This document shows positions 54,721 through 64,000 of a stretch of DNA of 64,000 nt, piece by piece (the first letter of the stretch is position 1; the number at the start of each line of letters is the position of its first letter). The translations under genes and the position numbers were made by a program. The DNA lies in contig WBMQ01000002.1 in NCBI GenBank assembly GCA_016630905.1, positions 2,976,001 through 3,040,000 of the forward strand, given 5' to 3'. The stretch comes from Capillidium heterosporum (taxonomy: Eukaryota > Entomophthoromycota > Entomophthoromycetes > Entomophthorales > Capillidiaceae). The notes below the pieces were generated by a model. It made no database searches. It saw nothing but the letters and a program-made list of their open reading frames with translations, and was not told the DNA's origin.

Positions 54721-56009
54721 TTAACTTAGGTTTGATCGTTCTTAATATACATTTTTCACTTGACTAGGAATTAAAGCTGCTGTCAATTCTTGATGGATTA
54801 CCAATAAATTGGTAAGTTAGTTTTCAAAGGTGAGACAAAGAAAAATAGTTATAAATATTTTATTAGAACATTTGATCGAAATTAGCACACTTGCAGAATT
54901 CTTGGACTATCTATAAGTGTTTAGATTTGAACTTTGATTCAAAATCTCATTCCCAAGATATCGAAAGTTGTCCCAGAGTAAGTGGATTTAGTTTGCATTT
55001 ATATGGGGTCTATATTAACAAGTGTACATTATCCTTTTAAGTCGCAGCCCCTACCAGCCAAAATTAAAGCAGTACGTTTTAGATCGATACAGTATCTCAT
55101 CAACTATATTAAATAGCTTTTACAAATCAAGCCAAAAATACAGGTATTCAACCTCAAAAAGGGTGCAAATCACTTTCGCAAAGGCTTGCTAACTACATCA
55201 TCTACAGTCTCAACTTACTGACCCATAGGCAAAATTGAAAAGGTAGGTGGTATGTAAATCTATATCATCAGAGGCTTTGATGTCAGTCATACCTTAAGTC
55301 GATTTAAAATGCATCTTAGGTTTTATCAACAACATCTTGTAATTATATGATCTGGTAGTAGAAGCCTAGTTTAGTTTTATTGTCCTCGATTTCTTTATAG
55401 GAAGTTGAGATTAAATTGATCATTCATTCAAAATGGTAGTCTCAGCCTTATAAACTGGGTTAACGATCTGTAGCTTAGAGGAGATGTTGACTCGAGCGAG
55501 AAGTTATGCCTTTAAATTGTATGTCCTATATGATATCAAAAGATGCACCATTACTTCAATTTGAAGTTGGATTTATCTTACTTCTAAAGCCGGTGTCTTG
55601 TTGCACCTCTCTACTTCGAACCATATGGATTGTTGGGGTATATAAGATGTCGATTACTATCATTGCTATCTCCAGTAAGAAACAGCCGGCATTATATTTA
55701 AATGAAATTGCATTTTAACTACTATTTTCAGCAGACGTATGAGTTTGATAAAGTTAACTCTAGGCTAGTATTGAAAAGTGTAGTTTACGACTTCACCAGT
55801 ATCTTCCATAAAGTTGGAATTAGTCTGTGATAGCTTTGAAGATCTAAATAACAAGAGACGCGCTAATGAAACTGTCAATATTTCTGTCAAATTTTTGTAC
55901 AAGCATCTTGAATAAATTACTATATTATAACTATTTGATAGACATAAGTTATATATCTAAATTTTATTTCTTGAACAAAAAATCTAAAAGTATACGATTG
56001 GCAAGGTGT
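54721..56009. other. Intergenic region
   Basis: AT-rich; open frames at 55506-55718 and 55866-56009 lack motifs. Confidence 0.45.
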
Positions 56010-56958
56010 CTATACATCATCGAGTTCGTTACCAAGTTCAACCGACCGGTCGTAGCAAGCTTGCATCGCTTTGCGTACCTGGACCTTCAGTCCTTCATCC
56101 TTCTTGAACGACTCAATCGCCTGATGGGTAGTTCCGTTGGGGGAAGTCACCCGTTTCCTTAGCTCTTCCAAATCAATTTGGCTATCCTTTTCCGAATTCA
56201 AACACTGGTTGACAACCATCTGCGAAGCACCTAAAGCAGTAGCGGCTACTAGTCGTAAAGCTTGATCCTGAGTTAGACCTAGTCTTATCCCTTCCTCTAC
56301 CATAAGTTGCATAAAGTAGAAGTAGTAAGCCGGGCCACTGCCGCTTACCGCCGTAACCGTATCAATCGAATTTTCGGCATCGACCCAAATCAAACTTTTA
56401 CAACTTTGCGATACGACCGACTGTAACACCGTTTCAAGCTAATTGCTTACTGTTCTGGGAGGTTGACGGATCGCAAAATAAACCTACCGCACCTAGACCT
56501 ACCAAACTAGGGGTATTGGGCATGACACGAACTACGTCGACTTTGGGTAGGCCTTGCAAAAGGCGTTGGAAGGTGGCAATTTTGACACCAGCTGCAACAG
56601 AGATAAGGACGGGAGGGTTCGCTTTAGTCTTACATAGGTTTTCCAGCTGAGAGCGTAGCTTACTATCGGCTAAAACAGGCTTTACAACTGTAGGTTTAAC
56701 TCCTAATATTATAGCGTCGGCACCTTGAACAGCTTCGAAGTTGTTGGAGGTGATATGTATATCTTTAAATTGGTTTTGCAGCTGGGTTAGACCATTGGGA
56801 TTGGGTTCAGAAACTGATATGGAGGTTGGTAAAAAGTTTTTGGTAAGTAGGCCGCCTATAATAGCTTTACTCATGTTACCGCCTCCTATGAACGCTAGTT
56901 TGGGCTTGAGAGTTGAGGTTGTTAGCTTCCTTGAGAGAATCAATCTGTTGAAGAACAT
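56010..56958 (-). CDS. PRO3: Pyrroline-5-carboxylate reductase
   Basis: The last step of proline synthesis: reduces pyrroline-5-carboxylate with NAD(P)H. A single exon with no intron seen. Residues 1-20 are basic and hydroxylated (MFFNRLILSRKLTTSTLKPK), possibly a mitochondrial signal. The Rossmann motif FIGGGNMSKAIIGG follows, then VMPNTPSLVGLGAVGLF, SGSGPAYYF and the C-terminal VTSPNGTTHQAI typical of the family. The first frame stops at UGA 56434-56436 after SKQLA; the rest continues in the +1 frame from GAA (56433-56435). In that +1 frame a TAG lies just upstream, so the shift must occur within the GCT-TGA stretch. With one nucleotide skipped the protein is 315 residues, and LA|ETVLQSVV lines up without a gap with the family helix (human PYCR1: LMEQLLSSVG). 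Confidence 0.93.
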
Positions 56959-57586
56959 TTTTTGCTAAGCTTAAATTTGTATTGAAGGAGTGAAATAGAG
57001 TTGAATGGTAGTACTTGAAAGTTGGAAAACTATAGTAATCGTTGAGCTCTTTATATAGGCTTCCTTGGGTTACGTCAACTAATTTCTTTAGTGAGCTGGA
57101 GAAGGATGATCAAATAATTTCCAAAAGCTATTCTTTCAACTGCATCTGCAAAATTGTATGCTATATTAAGCTTTATGATTTAACTTGACATCGCATAAAA
57201 CTTTTGCAGTTGGCTGGAAGCTTGTAACATTGCCTTTACAAGTTTAGATAACCAGGTTGGAAAAGGAGAACAAATAGGTGTCACTAAAGCCTTGTATTTA
57301 TATTTATATATAGCCAGCAATATGAGTAGTGATTTAATTGCTCGAAATATATATGTTTTGACTACAAACAGATTGAATAAATATATCCAAGTGTTTTATT
57401 TGAAGCTGGACAATGTAGAGTAGTAATAACTAGATAGGCCAAAGCAGAAGGGAACTGTGCAGGGATATGCATAAATAAAAGTAAAATCTATAGTATACGT
57501 CAATATAAATATTTAAAATGTAAAAGTAATATACTCGATTGAGCTATTCATCAAAATATTTAAAAGCTCTACTACTACAAAATAAC
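56959..57586. other. Intergenic region
   Basis: Spacer between two leftward genes; nothing recognised. Confidence 0.5.
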
Positions 57587-59044
57587 CTAGCTCAAGTGAA
57601 ACGAAGCCTGAGGACTACAACTCTGCAGCCAACTTTTCAACTTGTTATTGAAGGTAGGTAGCTTGACGAACTGCAACTTCTCGAACTTGACACCTTTTGT
57701 CGGTAGTGGACCATCGAACTTGAAAAAGCTGTTGGGGTAGTTGACCATCCTCAATTCCAAGGTACGAACATCCTTAAGCTGTGAAATCAAAAACATCAAG
57801 AACGATATACCTAAACTAAACTCTCCATCCAAACTCAACAAACTCAAACTTGCTCTACTTAATACAAGATCAAACAGCCTATCGTTGATATTGCCTTTCA
57901 AATACAGGTGCTTTAAACATTCCAGTTGAAACAGCTTGTTGAATTCGACACTATTTAGCGACCGATCCAAGCTTAACTTTAAAGTTTGTAAGTTACAGTA
58001 GCTGGTAGATAGAAGGTTGAGGTTAAGGCAGGTGAGTTTGATCTCCAAAGTCGAAAGTTGAGTCCAGTTTTGTAGCCAGAAATCTTTATTGAAGTCGAGT
58101 TGACTACTACCTACCATCGTTGTCAGATGTCGTAAGGAAGGGTAGTTCTTAGAGGTGCCGAGGATCAAAATAAAGTTTAGAAAGTTGTAGACCAAATTGA
58201 ATTGAAAACTTTGTAAGTTGTCGAAATATACCATGTTAGGGCTGGTATGGGTGTTGGTCAATTTCTTGGACTCGATCTCCAAATTTACCAGCTTGGGGAA
58301 ATACAGATTAACGAGTTCCAAAGTTTGGATGTGGTAAAAGTAGAATCGTAGCCTCAACTTCTTCAAGCTTTCCAACCTAAAATGTTTTAAACTAGCTTTT
58401 ATGTTGTCAATGTGGTAGTCGTAGAAACTTAGGTAGAGCTCCTTGACTTTGGGAAAGTTAGCTAATACATCGGTTCGAGGTAGTCCGTCGACTGATAGTT
58501 CCAGCTTTTCTACCTTAAGATCTTTAAATGTCGATAAGTCAAGTTGTTGATCATAGTTTCGGTACCAAGTTAATTTGAGGTGCCTGATGTTGATAAAGTT
58601 TTTAAAGAGGTGAGCCATACCCTTAGTCATTCTATAGTTACATTCGATATACGATATGTGTTTTTTATACTTATCCATCCAAGTATCTTTACTATTCCTA
58701 TCTTTCTCAGCATTCAATAGCTTCTCGCTTAATAGGTGTAAGTTGAGTTTGTTTAATGTTAGAGGTAAACTTAGTTGAAATATGGTCTTGGATAGGAATT
58801 GAAGTTCTGCTAAGTCGATGGCCGGTAGGTGAAGTAATATCTCTTCGAGGATCGTATCGGGTAGTAGTTGGAGGCTGTAGTTAGATTTAGTGGGCATAGT
58901 AATAAAATTGGACTTGTAATGTTCTACTTTGACGACGTGGTATTTTTGTTCTTGCTCTTCTTTATTTGTAGGAAAGAACTGGATCAACGGTGCTTTATGT
59001 TTAGTCTTTCCAAAAATTGAATAAATTGTCCTAATTTTGGACAA
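57587..59044 (-). CDS. F-box protein with leucine-rich repeats
   Basis: 485 residues in one frame. An F-box sits at about residues 57-92 (LQLLPDTILEEILLHLPAIDLAEL). The rest is irregular leucine-rich repeats (for example LEKLELSVDGLP-like, VKELYLSFYDYHI, LESLKKLRLRFYFYHI, LVNLEIESKKL, LQTLKLSLD, LKHLYLKGNI). Such proteins bind Skp1 through the F-box and choose substrates for SCF ubiquitin ligases through the repeats. The true start may be Met50 (codon at 58895-58897), since residues 1-49 are unlike the family. Many early-diverging fungi have large F-box/LRR families. It ends in TAG. Confidence 0.8.
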   Translation of the reverse strand: MSKIRTIYSIFGKTKHKAPLIQFFPTNKEEQEQKYHVVKVEHYKSNFITMPTKSNYSLQLLPDTILEEILLHLPAIDLAELQFLSKTIFQLSLPLTLNKLNLHLLSEKLLNAEKDRNSKDTWMDKYKKHISYIECNYRMTKGMAHLFKNFINIRHLKLTWYRNYDQQLDLSTFKDLKVEKLELSVDGLPRTDVLANFPKVKELYLSFYDYHIDNIKASLKHFRLESLKKLRLRFYFYHIQTLELVNLYFPKLVNLEIESKKLTNTHTSPNMVYFDNLQSFQFNLVYNFLNFILILGTSKNYPSLRHLTTMVGSSQLDFNKDFWLQNWTQLSTLEIKLTCLNLNLLSTSYCNLQTLKLSLDRSLNSVEFNKLFQLECLKHLYLKGNINDRLFDLVLSRASLSLLSLDGEFSLGISFLMFLISQLKDVRTLELRMVNYPNSFFKFDGPLPTKGVKFEKLQFVKLPTFNNKLKSWLQSCSPQASFHLS

Positions 59045-59244
59045 TTTATGTCCAATAGATCAGCGATTTTATTGGTAAAGTATATATTATGACGTAATCT
59101 GGTTTATCAACAACCCAACATTTTGCTTTGCTATTTGGATTAGAATTAAATAAATTTGGAGCTTGAGCACATTAGCTTGTCGATCCATCTCAAGAGAAAA
59201 AGTGAATCAAGGTCAACATCTTCAGACAAAACAATCCTTTTAAA

Positions 59245-60259
59245 ATGAGCAAACTAACACACGCTGACCTCCATCTACCTTCCACCAGTCTAAAACCGAC
59301 ATCCCAAAGGAAAAGCTATCCTGAAAATAAAAGTTTACAAGAATACGAACTGTGGAAAACGTATTTCAATCAATTGGAGCTTAAAGTTAAGGATTATCAA
59401 GTAGAACTAGCAACTTGTAAGTACTTGGTTTTTATTTTGTAATAAATTGATATATATAGTTAGTACAAAGTCATAGCATTCCTACTGTTGAAGAAGATAG
59501 CGAAGAGCAGATAGATAAGGTGAGAATAGAGTTGAAGGGACTTTACAAAACTTATCGAGAGTTGAAGAGTATTCAAACAAATCAACATCTGGCTACTGAA
59601 ACGTAAGTTTTTAAAAGTATATATCATTTCTGATAAAGGGTTTTATTTTTAAATAGGGTGGTTAGCGGCTTGGAACTTTTGAAAAAAGTTCATTCTACTA
59701 AGAAAGAAGATAAAGCTTTAATGGAAAGGAATTTGGAGTTGTTGAATTTAGATACAGAAGTAGAAAAGTTGGTTCAAAAGATTGATAAAGGAAAGTTGGA
59801 CTTGCACAATTTGGAACAGAAAGTTAAAGGTAAAGATTTATATATATAGTATACGTCTTGTTCAATCTCTTTCCTTTTTCCTTTTGCTTCATTAGAGCAA
59901 TTGGTAGAGAACAACTCCAAAGTTATTGTGTGGAACCAACTTGTAAATGAACAGAAGGAAGGGTGGGTTTGCTTTTTAAAATGTTGCATAATTTATGAAC
60001 TTTACATTTTTTTTAAAGGCAAACGGAGCTACATGATCGAACTTCCACAATCGAATTGAAGAAGCAGCTCAAGAAATCCAAACAAAAGTTGACATTGTAT
60101 CACCTCATCCTGAATGTAGTTTTTTATTTTGATACCTTAGCTAACATGATTTTACTATCCTTTCATTAGAACTTAGTTTTGGAATCTCAGATTGATTGGT
60201 TTAACCACCCTGAATTGAAAGCAGCTATGGAGTTTAACTACGATTCCGATGGCAACTAG
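59245..60259 (+). CDS. CENP-H-like (Mcm16/Fta3) kinetochore protein
   Basis: Six exons: 59245-59416, 59464-59602, 59657-59829, 59896-59962, 60019-60115 and 60170-60259 (introns 47-66 nt), joining in frame into 245 residues; human CENP-H is 247. Mostly coiled coil (VEEDSEEQIDKVRIELKGLY, ERNLELLNLDTEVEKLV, ELKKQLKKSKQ). The C terminus LYHLILNNLVLESQIDWFNHPEL resembles the conserved CENP-H end (LI..S.(V/I)NW..(D/H)P.L). CENP-H is part of the inner-kinetochore CCAN complex at centromeres. The call rests on the short C-terminal motif, coiled coil and length; another coiled-coil protein remains possible. Confidence 0.55.
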
Positions 60260-60648
60260 TAGTAAAAAATAAAGGTAGATTAAGCTTTGGCTATGTTTTC
60301 TATAGATGTATCTTTGTGTATTTTTTGATAAATTATCACTTTTTAGTGATACAAGCTTTCTTATTTAACATCTAATTTATCTTTATAGAATCAAAGTTCA
60401 TTTTCAATTGTAAGGTAGTAGGGAGTTAAGGTGCAGAAACTTGAAAATTAAGAGTTGGAAGGAATAAAAGTTACCACAGTAGACCCGAAGTTGTATAAAC
60501 TAAGGATAAACGAATAGAGAAGGTACCCTGGCTGATCACCAACCTTCTTTAGTTGAATAGGAAACTGAAAAGTACAATTCTATCTTTAAACTAAGTTACC
60601 AATAATGATATCAATATATATATAACTTCAATCAAAGAAGGGATTACT
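60260..60648. other. Short intergenic region between convergent genes
   Basis: 390 bp, AT-rich; holds the 3' ends of the CENP-H-like and AKR genes. Nothing else recognised. Confidence 0.5.
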
Positions 60649-61994
60649 TTATCTAAAGTACTTGGGGCAGTTCGGTTTGACAAGCAACCAAGATTTCTCG
60701 ATGATCTCCAAAACTTCTTTGGGTAAGGGACCCTTGTTGGCATCTTTCAAGTTGGCTTCGGTATGCTTCAACGAACTGACTCCAATGATGATGGCTATAT
60801 TTTGTATATAAATAAACAAATTTGAACCAAATATTTTACCATCTTGACCATCTATAGGAGTAATTTTGGAGTGGTTGGCCAACCAACGTAAGGCAACTTC
60901 AGTTGGGGTGATATTGAAAGTGGAGGCAACTTCGACAATATCTTGAACCGCTTGGAAGTAGATGGAGTTCCAGTACCGTTGACGATAGCTTAGGATAATG
61001 TTTAGTATATAAAGTGGAAAGATAAGTAGAAATGAAAATTGAGGTACCGCTGGCCTTGGTTGGTTTTAGTATCGAACCGTGAACCTAATTCGACTTCTTT
61101 ATCTACTTCCTCTCTCTTGACGACCAACCCACCACACAGTGGATTGTAGGCGTAGAACTTGATGTTCAGCTTCTTTAGAGCAGGTAGTAGTTCTGATTCG
61201 ACGTCTCGAGTCAGTAAGTTATACTATTTTGATAGATATGTCAATGTTTCAGTTTAGTTAAATAAAAAGTACCATGCCTTGGTAGATAGTAGGTAGTACG
61301 TAGTTGTGTAGCTTACACAGGTAGTAAATTTCGACTACTTGCCAAGCCGTGTAGTTGGACAGAGCAAACTAAAAATATATTAGCTATATACATTTCCAAA
61401 GTAAAAGACACCTGTTTAAACTTGCCTTCTTTATAAAGTCTATCGACTTCCGATAAGGTCAGTGAAATATCAGTGGTATGGTCGGGTGCATGTAAATAGA
61501 AGATATCTACATAGTTACTTTGCAAAGCTTGCAATGAAATTTCAAAGGTTTTGCGCAAATTTTCGGGCAAGTGGTCTCCACTTTTAAAAGGGTAGACTTT
61601 AGTTGCTAGGGTGAAGGGCTGCTGTCCTTTTTGAACTTGTAGTTCACCTAACATCTGTTTTTAAATGTGTGGTTAGTAGGGGTCAAGGAAGAAAATAGGC
61701 ACTTTTTCGGTATTACCCTCACAGTACATACGGGCCGTATCTTTATTTTTAGAAATATAGTAAATGTGATTGATATGATGGTAAAGTCAATAAATTTACC
61801 TAGTTCAGAGTACCCAAAACTTTGAAATAAAGATAATATCTGTTGAACATCTTCCTTGTCAGTGGACTCTTGAACCTTCCCCTGAACTGCCAAAGGTCAT
61901 AGTACTAGTTTAAAAAATTAACAAAACATTGTACTATATAAAGTTACCCTAGTACTACGTTGACTTTGCTATTTTGGATGTTGGAATTGGACAT
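60649..61994 (-). CDS. Aldo/keto reductase, AKR7 (aflatoxin aldehyde reductase) type
   Basis: An NADPH-dependent reductase of aldehydes and dicarbonyls, probably cytosolic. Eight exons on the minus strand: 61948-61994, 61800-61904, 61703-61740, 61412-61654, 61273-61368, 61048-61223, 60840-60988 and 60649-60794 (introns 43-59 nt). Visible: VVLGTMTFG, the catalytic Asp/Tyr in DTARMY, Lys in LATKVYPF, His in YLHAPDH, then FALSNYTAWQVVEI, AYNPLCGG, AIIIGVSS and the ending CPKYFR. Exon 2 opens as GSSGEGSRVH and meets UGA at 61859-61861; the +1 frame continues DKEDVQQILSLFQ. AKR7-type enzymes usually have G-A-R-V-H-D here, so the expected motif is rebuilt exactly at the UGA. Exon lengths sum to 1000 nt, or 999 after skipping one, giving 332 residues, the normal size. 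Confidence 0.92.
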
Positions 61995-62690
61995 CTGCGA
62001 CAAACTTTTGGAAAACTGACAACTGACAACTATACCAAAGGTCGCTTTATAGAGAGGAATAAGTTTACGTCATTTCCTTTTCGAAAATCGATTTGAAGGA
62101 AATTGGGTAGTTTGATATAGCTGAAAGAAAAAGCTTATAGAAAGTAAAGATGTAGATTTGAAATTTTGCAATAAAGGAAGCATTGATAGTGAGTTGGTAA
62201 AAGTTTAAGATGGTTGAGATAGTACAAGTTGAAGTTTGCATCTACAATTCGTAGGTAATTTTCAACTTTATCTAAAAGTTGTACCTTGAGAACTAATCAT
62301 TTTCAATGCAGTTAGCTTATATTGAATTGTACTGTCATAAATCCTCAATTTCGAATTCAACTAAAAAAGTTGCCAATTTTAATTGAATAGCTTATTTGAA
62401 ATGCAACGAGAATTTAGGTTACAATTTGATAGAAATTGTACGATAAATGTACCCATAATCAAACTGTTCAACTGAGTCAATTTTACAGTTAACTTTGGGA
62501 TAATATAGTATATTTGAAGTCTCGTTATCACTTTCATACACAATAAAATATGAATAGAATCTAATTATAAATTGTAGATACCGAGGATGTGGATTTATAG
62601 CTTATTGTAATTGAAGCAGCTTACAGAGCCTATACCTACATCCATACAACACCACATAGCTTGTTGTTCAATCTTATTTCATTTACCTGC
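61995..62690. other. Intergenic region
   Basis: AT-rich; contains the AKR promoter side. Nothing specific recognised. Confidence 0.45.
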
Positions 62691-62846
62691 ATGCCTCCCA
62701 TCATTTTAGCTTTAATATCTTACCTAAGTCTCGAAGCTCATGGCAATCATACGGCTTTTAGTCGTCTACCCCCATCTCCAATAAAAGTTGTAGGCAGCTT
62801 TGAGCCTTCATCGAAAAGTTTACACGGCTTAAAGCACCGAGAATAA
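62691..62846 (+). CDS. Possible small secreted peptide
   Basis: A 51-codon frame from the ATG at 62691. The first 16 residues (MPPIILALISYLSLEA) look like a signal peptide with a plausible cleavage after EA or AHG. The rest is HGNHTAFSRLPPSPIK, then a short Ser-rich tail. The frame is open a little further upstream from another start-like codon. No cysteines. It is short enough to be chance; the signal-like start is the only support. Confidence 0.35.
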   Translation: MPPIILALISYLSLEAHGNHTAFSRLPPSPIKVVGSFEPSSKSLHGLKHRE

Positions 62847-63960
62847 GTACATTAACTACAAAGTCTTATACAATAGTTACTGTATACCTACTCTTCTAGT
62901 ACTGCTATAAAAGGAAAACCATCCAAACCAATAGCATACACAGTACATTTTCGAATCCTACCACATGTGAATATTTTTCTTTATGTAGTAGTGATTGGAT
63001 GTTGAAATATCTTTAGATACCTAAAATATGGGTACTGCTTTTACCTCTTTCGTTCGAGATATATAGTACCTGGCCATCAGATTTGTATCTTTTTGATCTA
63101 CATAAATATATTTTGGCTTGTCGGTATATGATTCAATGTGGCATTGTTGATAGGGATACCTAAAGTTGTAAGTGGATATAGGGATAGATCTGTAAAAGTT
63201 GAATATGGTGAAGTTTTATATATTGGATTTACAGTTGATTTAACAGCGTATTTCATCAATTGCTGATGCTGGTGTAAAGGTATTTGTTGTTAAAGCAATA
63301 AGTTCCTTTCGTCTTCAAGCATTAAAGATATATGATATAGAGAGGCTTGATCAGCTATAAATTTATACTTCTACACACCCTATACTCTGATAGATGGGTC
63401 ATTGGGCCTGTCAAAGTCTATACCGTATTCGCATCTAGTCTTCTTGGTTATAGTCCAGGACACCATCCAACCTAATAACTATTTATCCGAATCAATCAAA
63501 AGCGTCCTACTAAACTATGATATCAATTTTGATAAATTGATATTGATCAAGTGATCAAGTTTAAAGTATTCTATCCAAATATTTGCTATTGGCAAATTCC
63601 TAAATCCGAACTAAAACTTAAATAACAATCAAGAATATAAGCTAGCCAACCAATTTGATTTATATGTGGCAGCTATTGGTAACAGTTGGCTAATAATTTC
63701 AAGGACCTGGAAGATGTCGGATAATTGTATTTACCAACCTTTCAATCCAAATGAATCCAACAAACTGCACTATAAAAGTTTTAGGAGTAACTTATATCTT
63801 GGTAAGGAACTTTTCCATCAGTACCACAACAAACCTAACTTTCAATAGTTGAAAATCGTCAAATTGAAGTTTTCGTTTTTCAAGTGAGAGGCTAAGTTTA
63901 CAACCACTTCGATATCCTTCAAAAATAAATACAAGTGCAACTGCAGATCGTAAAATTTCA
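62847..63960. other. Intergenic region at the right end
   Basis: AT-rich, no convincing gene. The frame 63666-63848 lacks motifs. An ATG at 63961 opens a frame to the window edge (MPLALPPYATINP), which might begin the next gene, but 40 nt is too little to call. Confidence 0.4.
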
Positions 63961-64000
63961 ATGCCCTTAGCTCTACCACCTTACGCAACTATAAACCCAC

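Overview
This window is nuclear DNA from a fungus, most likely an early-diverging, AT-rich lineage; the exact clade is inference. It carries eukaryotic genes split by very short GT-AG introns (about 37-91 nt, often ending in TAG or AAAG), nuclear tRNAs and a Rua1_C-type zinc protein typical of fungi. Genes stand out from their surroundings by higher GC, and long AT-rich gaps separate them.

Layout, left to right. 1-448: tail of a nucleoside-monophosphate-kinase-like gene. 449-5054: gene-poor, with a diverged direct repeat. 5055-6545 (-): Rua1_C zinc protein. 10228-12165 (-): methylmalonate-semialdehyde dehydrogenase, 8 exons. 13453-14295: orphan protein. 15298-17010: two decayed copies of one membrane-protein gene. 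17392-18123 (-): secreted repeat protein with dibasic sites. 20386-21735: disordered orphan. tRNA-Ile at 22292. 22869-24156 (-): membrane-anchored DnaJ. 24941-26666 (-): TRM44 tRNA methyltransferase, 10 exons. Two opposed tRNA-Gly(TCC) genes near 27.2 and 27.8 kb. 28234-30740 (-): MAU2/Scc4-like cohesin loader, 12 exons. 32255-32604: ribosomal protein eL38. 34073-35125: PRPP synthetase. 36421-37860 (-): choline-transporter-like protein. 39267-44088 and 45593-50399: tandem ABCC/MRP transporters. 50557-52686 (-): membrane-anchored amidohydrolase. 54137-54720 (-): possible basic protein. 56010-56958 (-): pyrroline-5-carboxylate reductase. 57587-59044 (-): F-box/LRR protein. 59245-60259: CENP-H-like kinetochore protein. 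60649-61994 (-): AKR7-type aldo/keto reductase. 62691-62846: possible small secreted peptide.

Most of the genes are housekeeping (nucleotide, proline and valine metabolism, translation, chromosome segregation) plus membrane transport.

The most notable observation is that several otherwise intact genes need a single +1 change of frame at or next to an in-frame UGA: the AKR7 reductase (CAC-UGA-C), P5C reductase (GCU-UGA-A), both ABCC transporters (CGC-UGA-A and GCC-UGA-A) and probably the amidohydrolase (ACC-UGA-C). The DnaJ gene also needs a +1 shift but probably slightly upstream of its UGA. This may be widespread programmed +1 frameshifting at UGA, or it may be base-level assembly error; the sequence alone cannot decide. 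Exon boundaries were read by eye from splice motifs, reading phase and family similarity.
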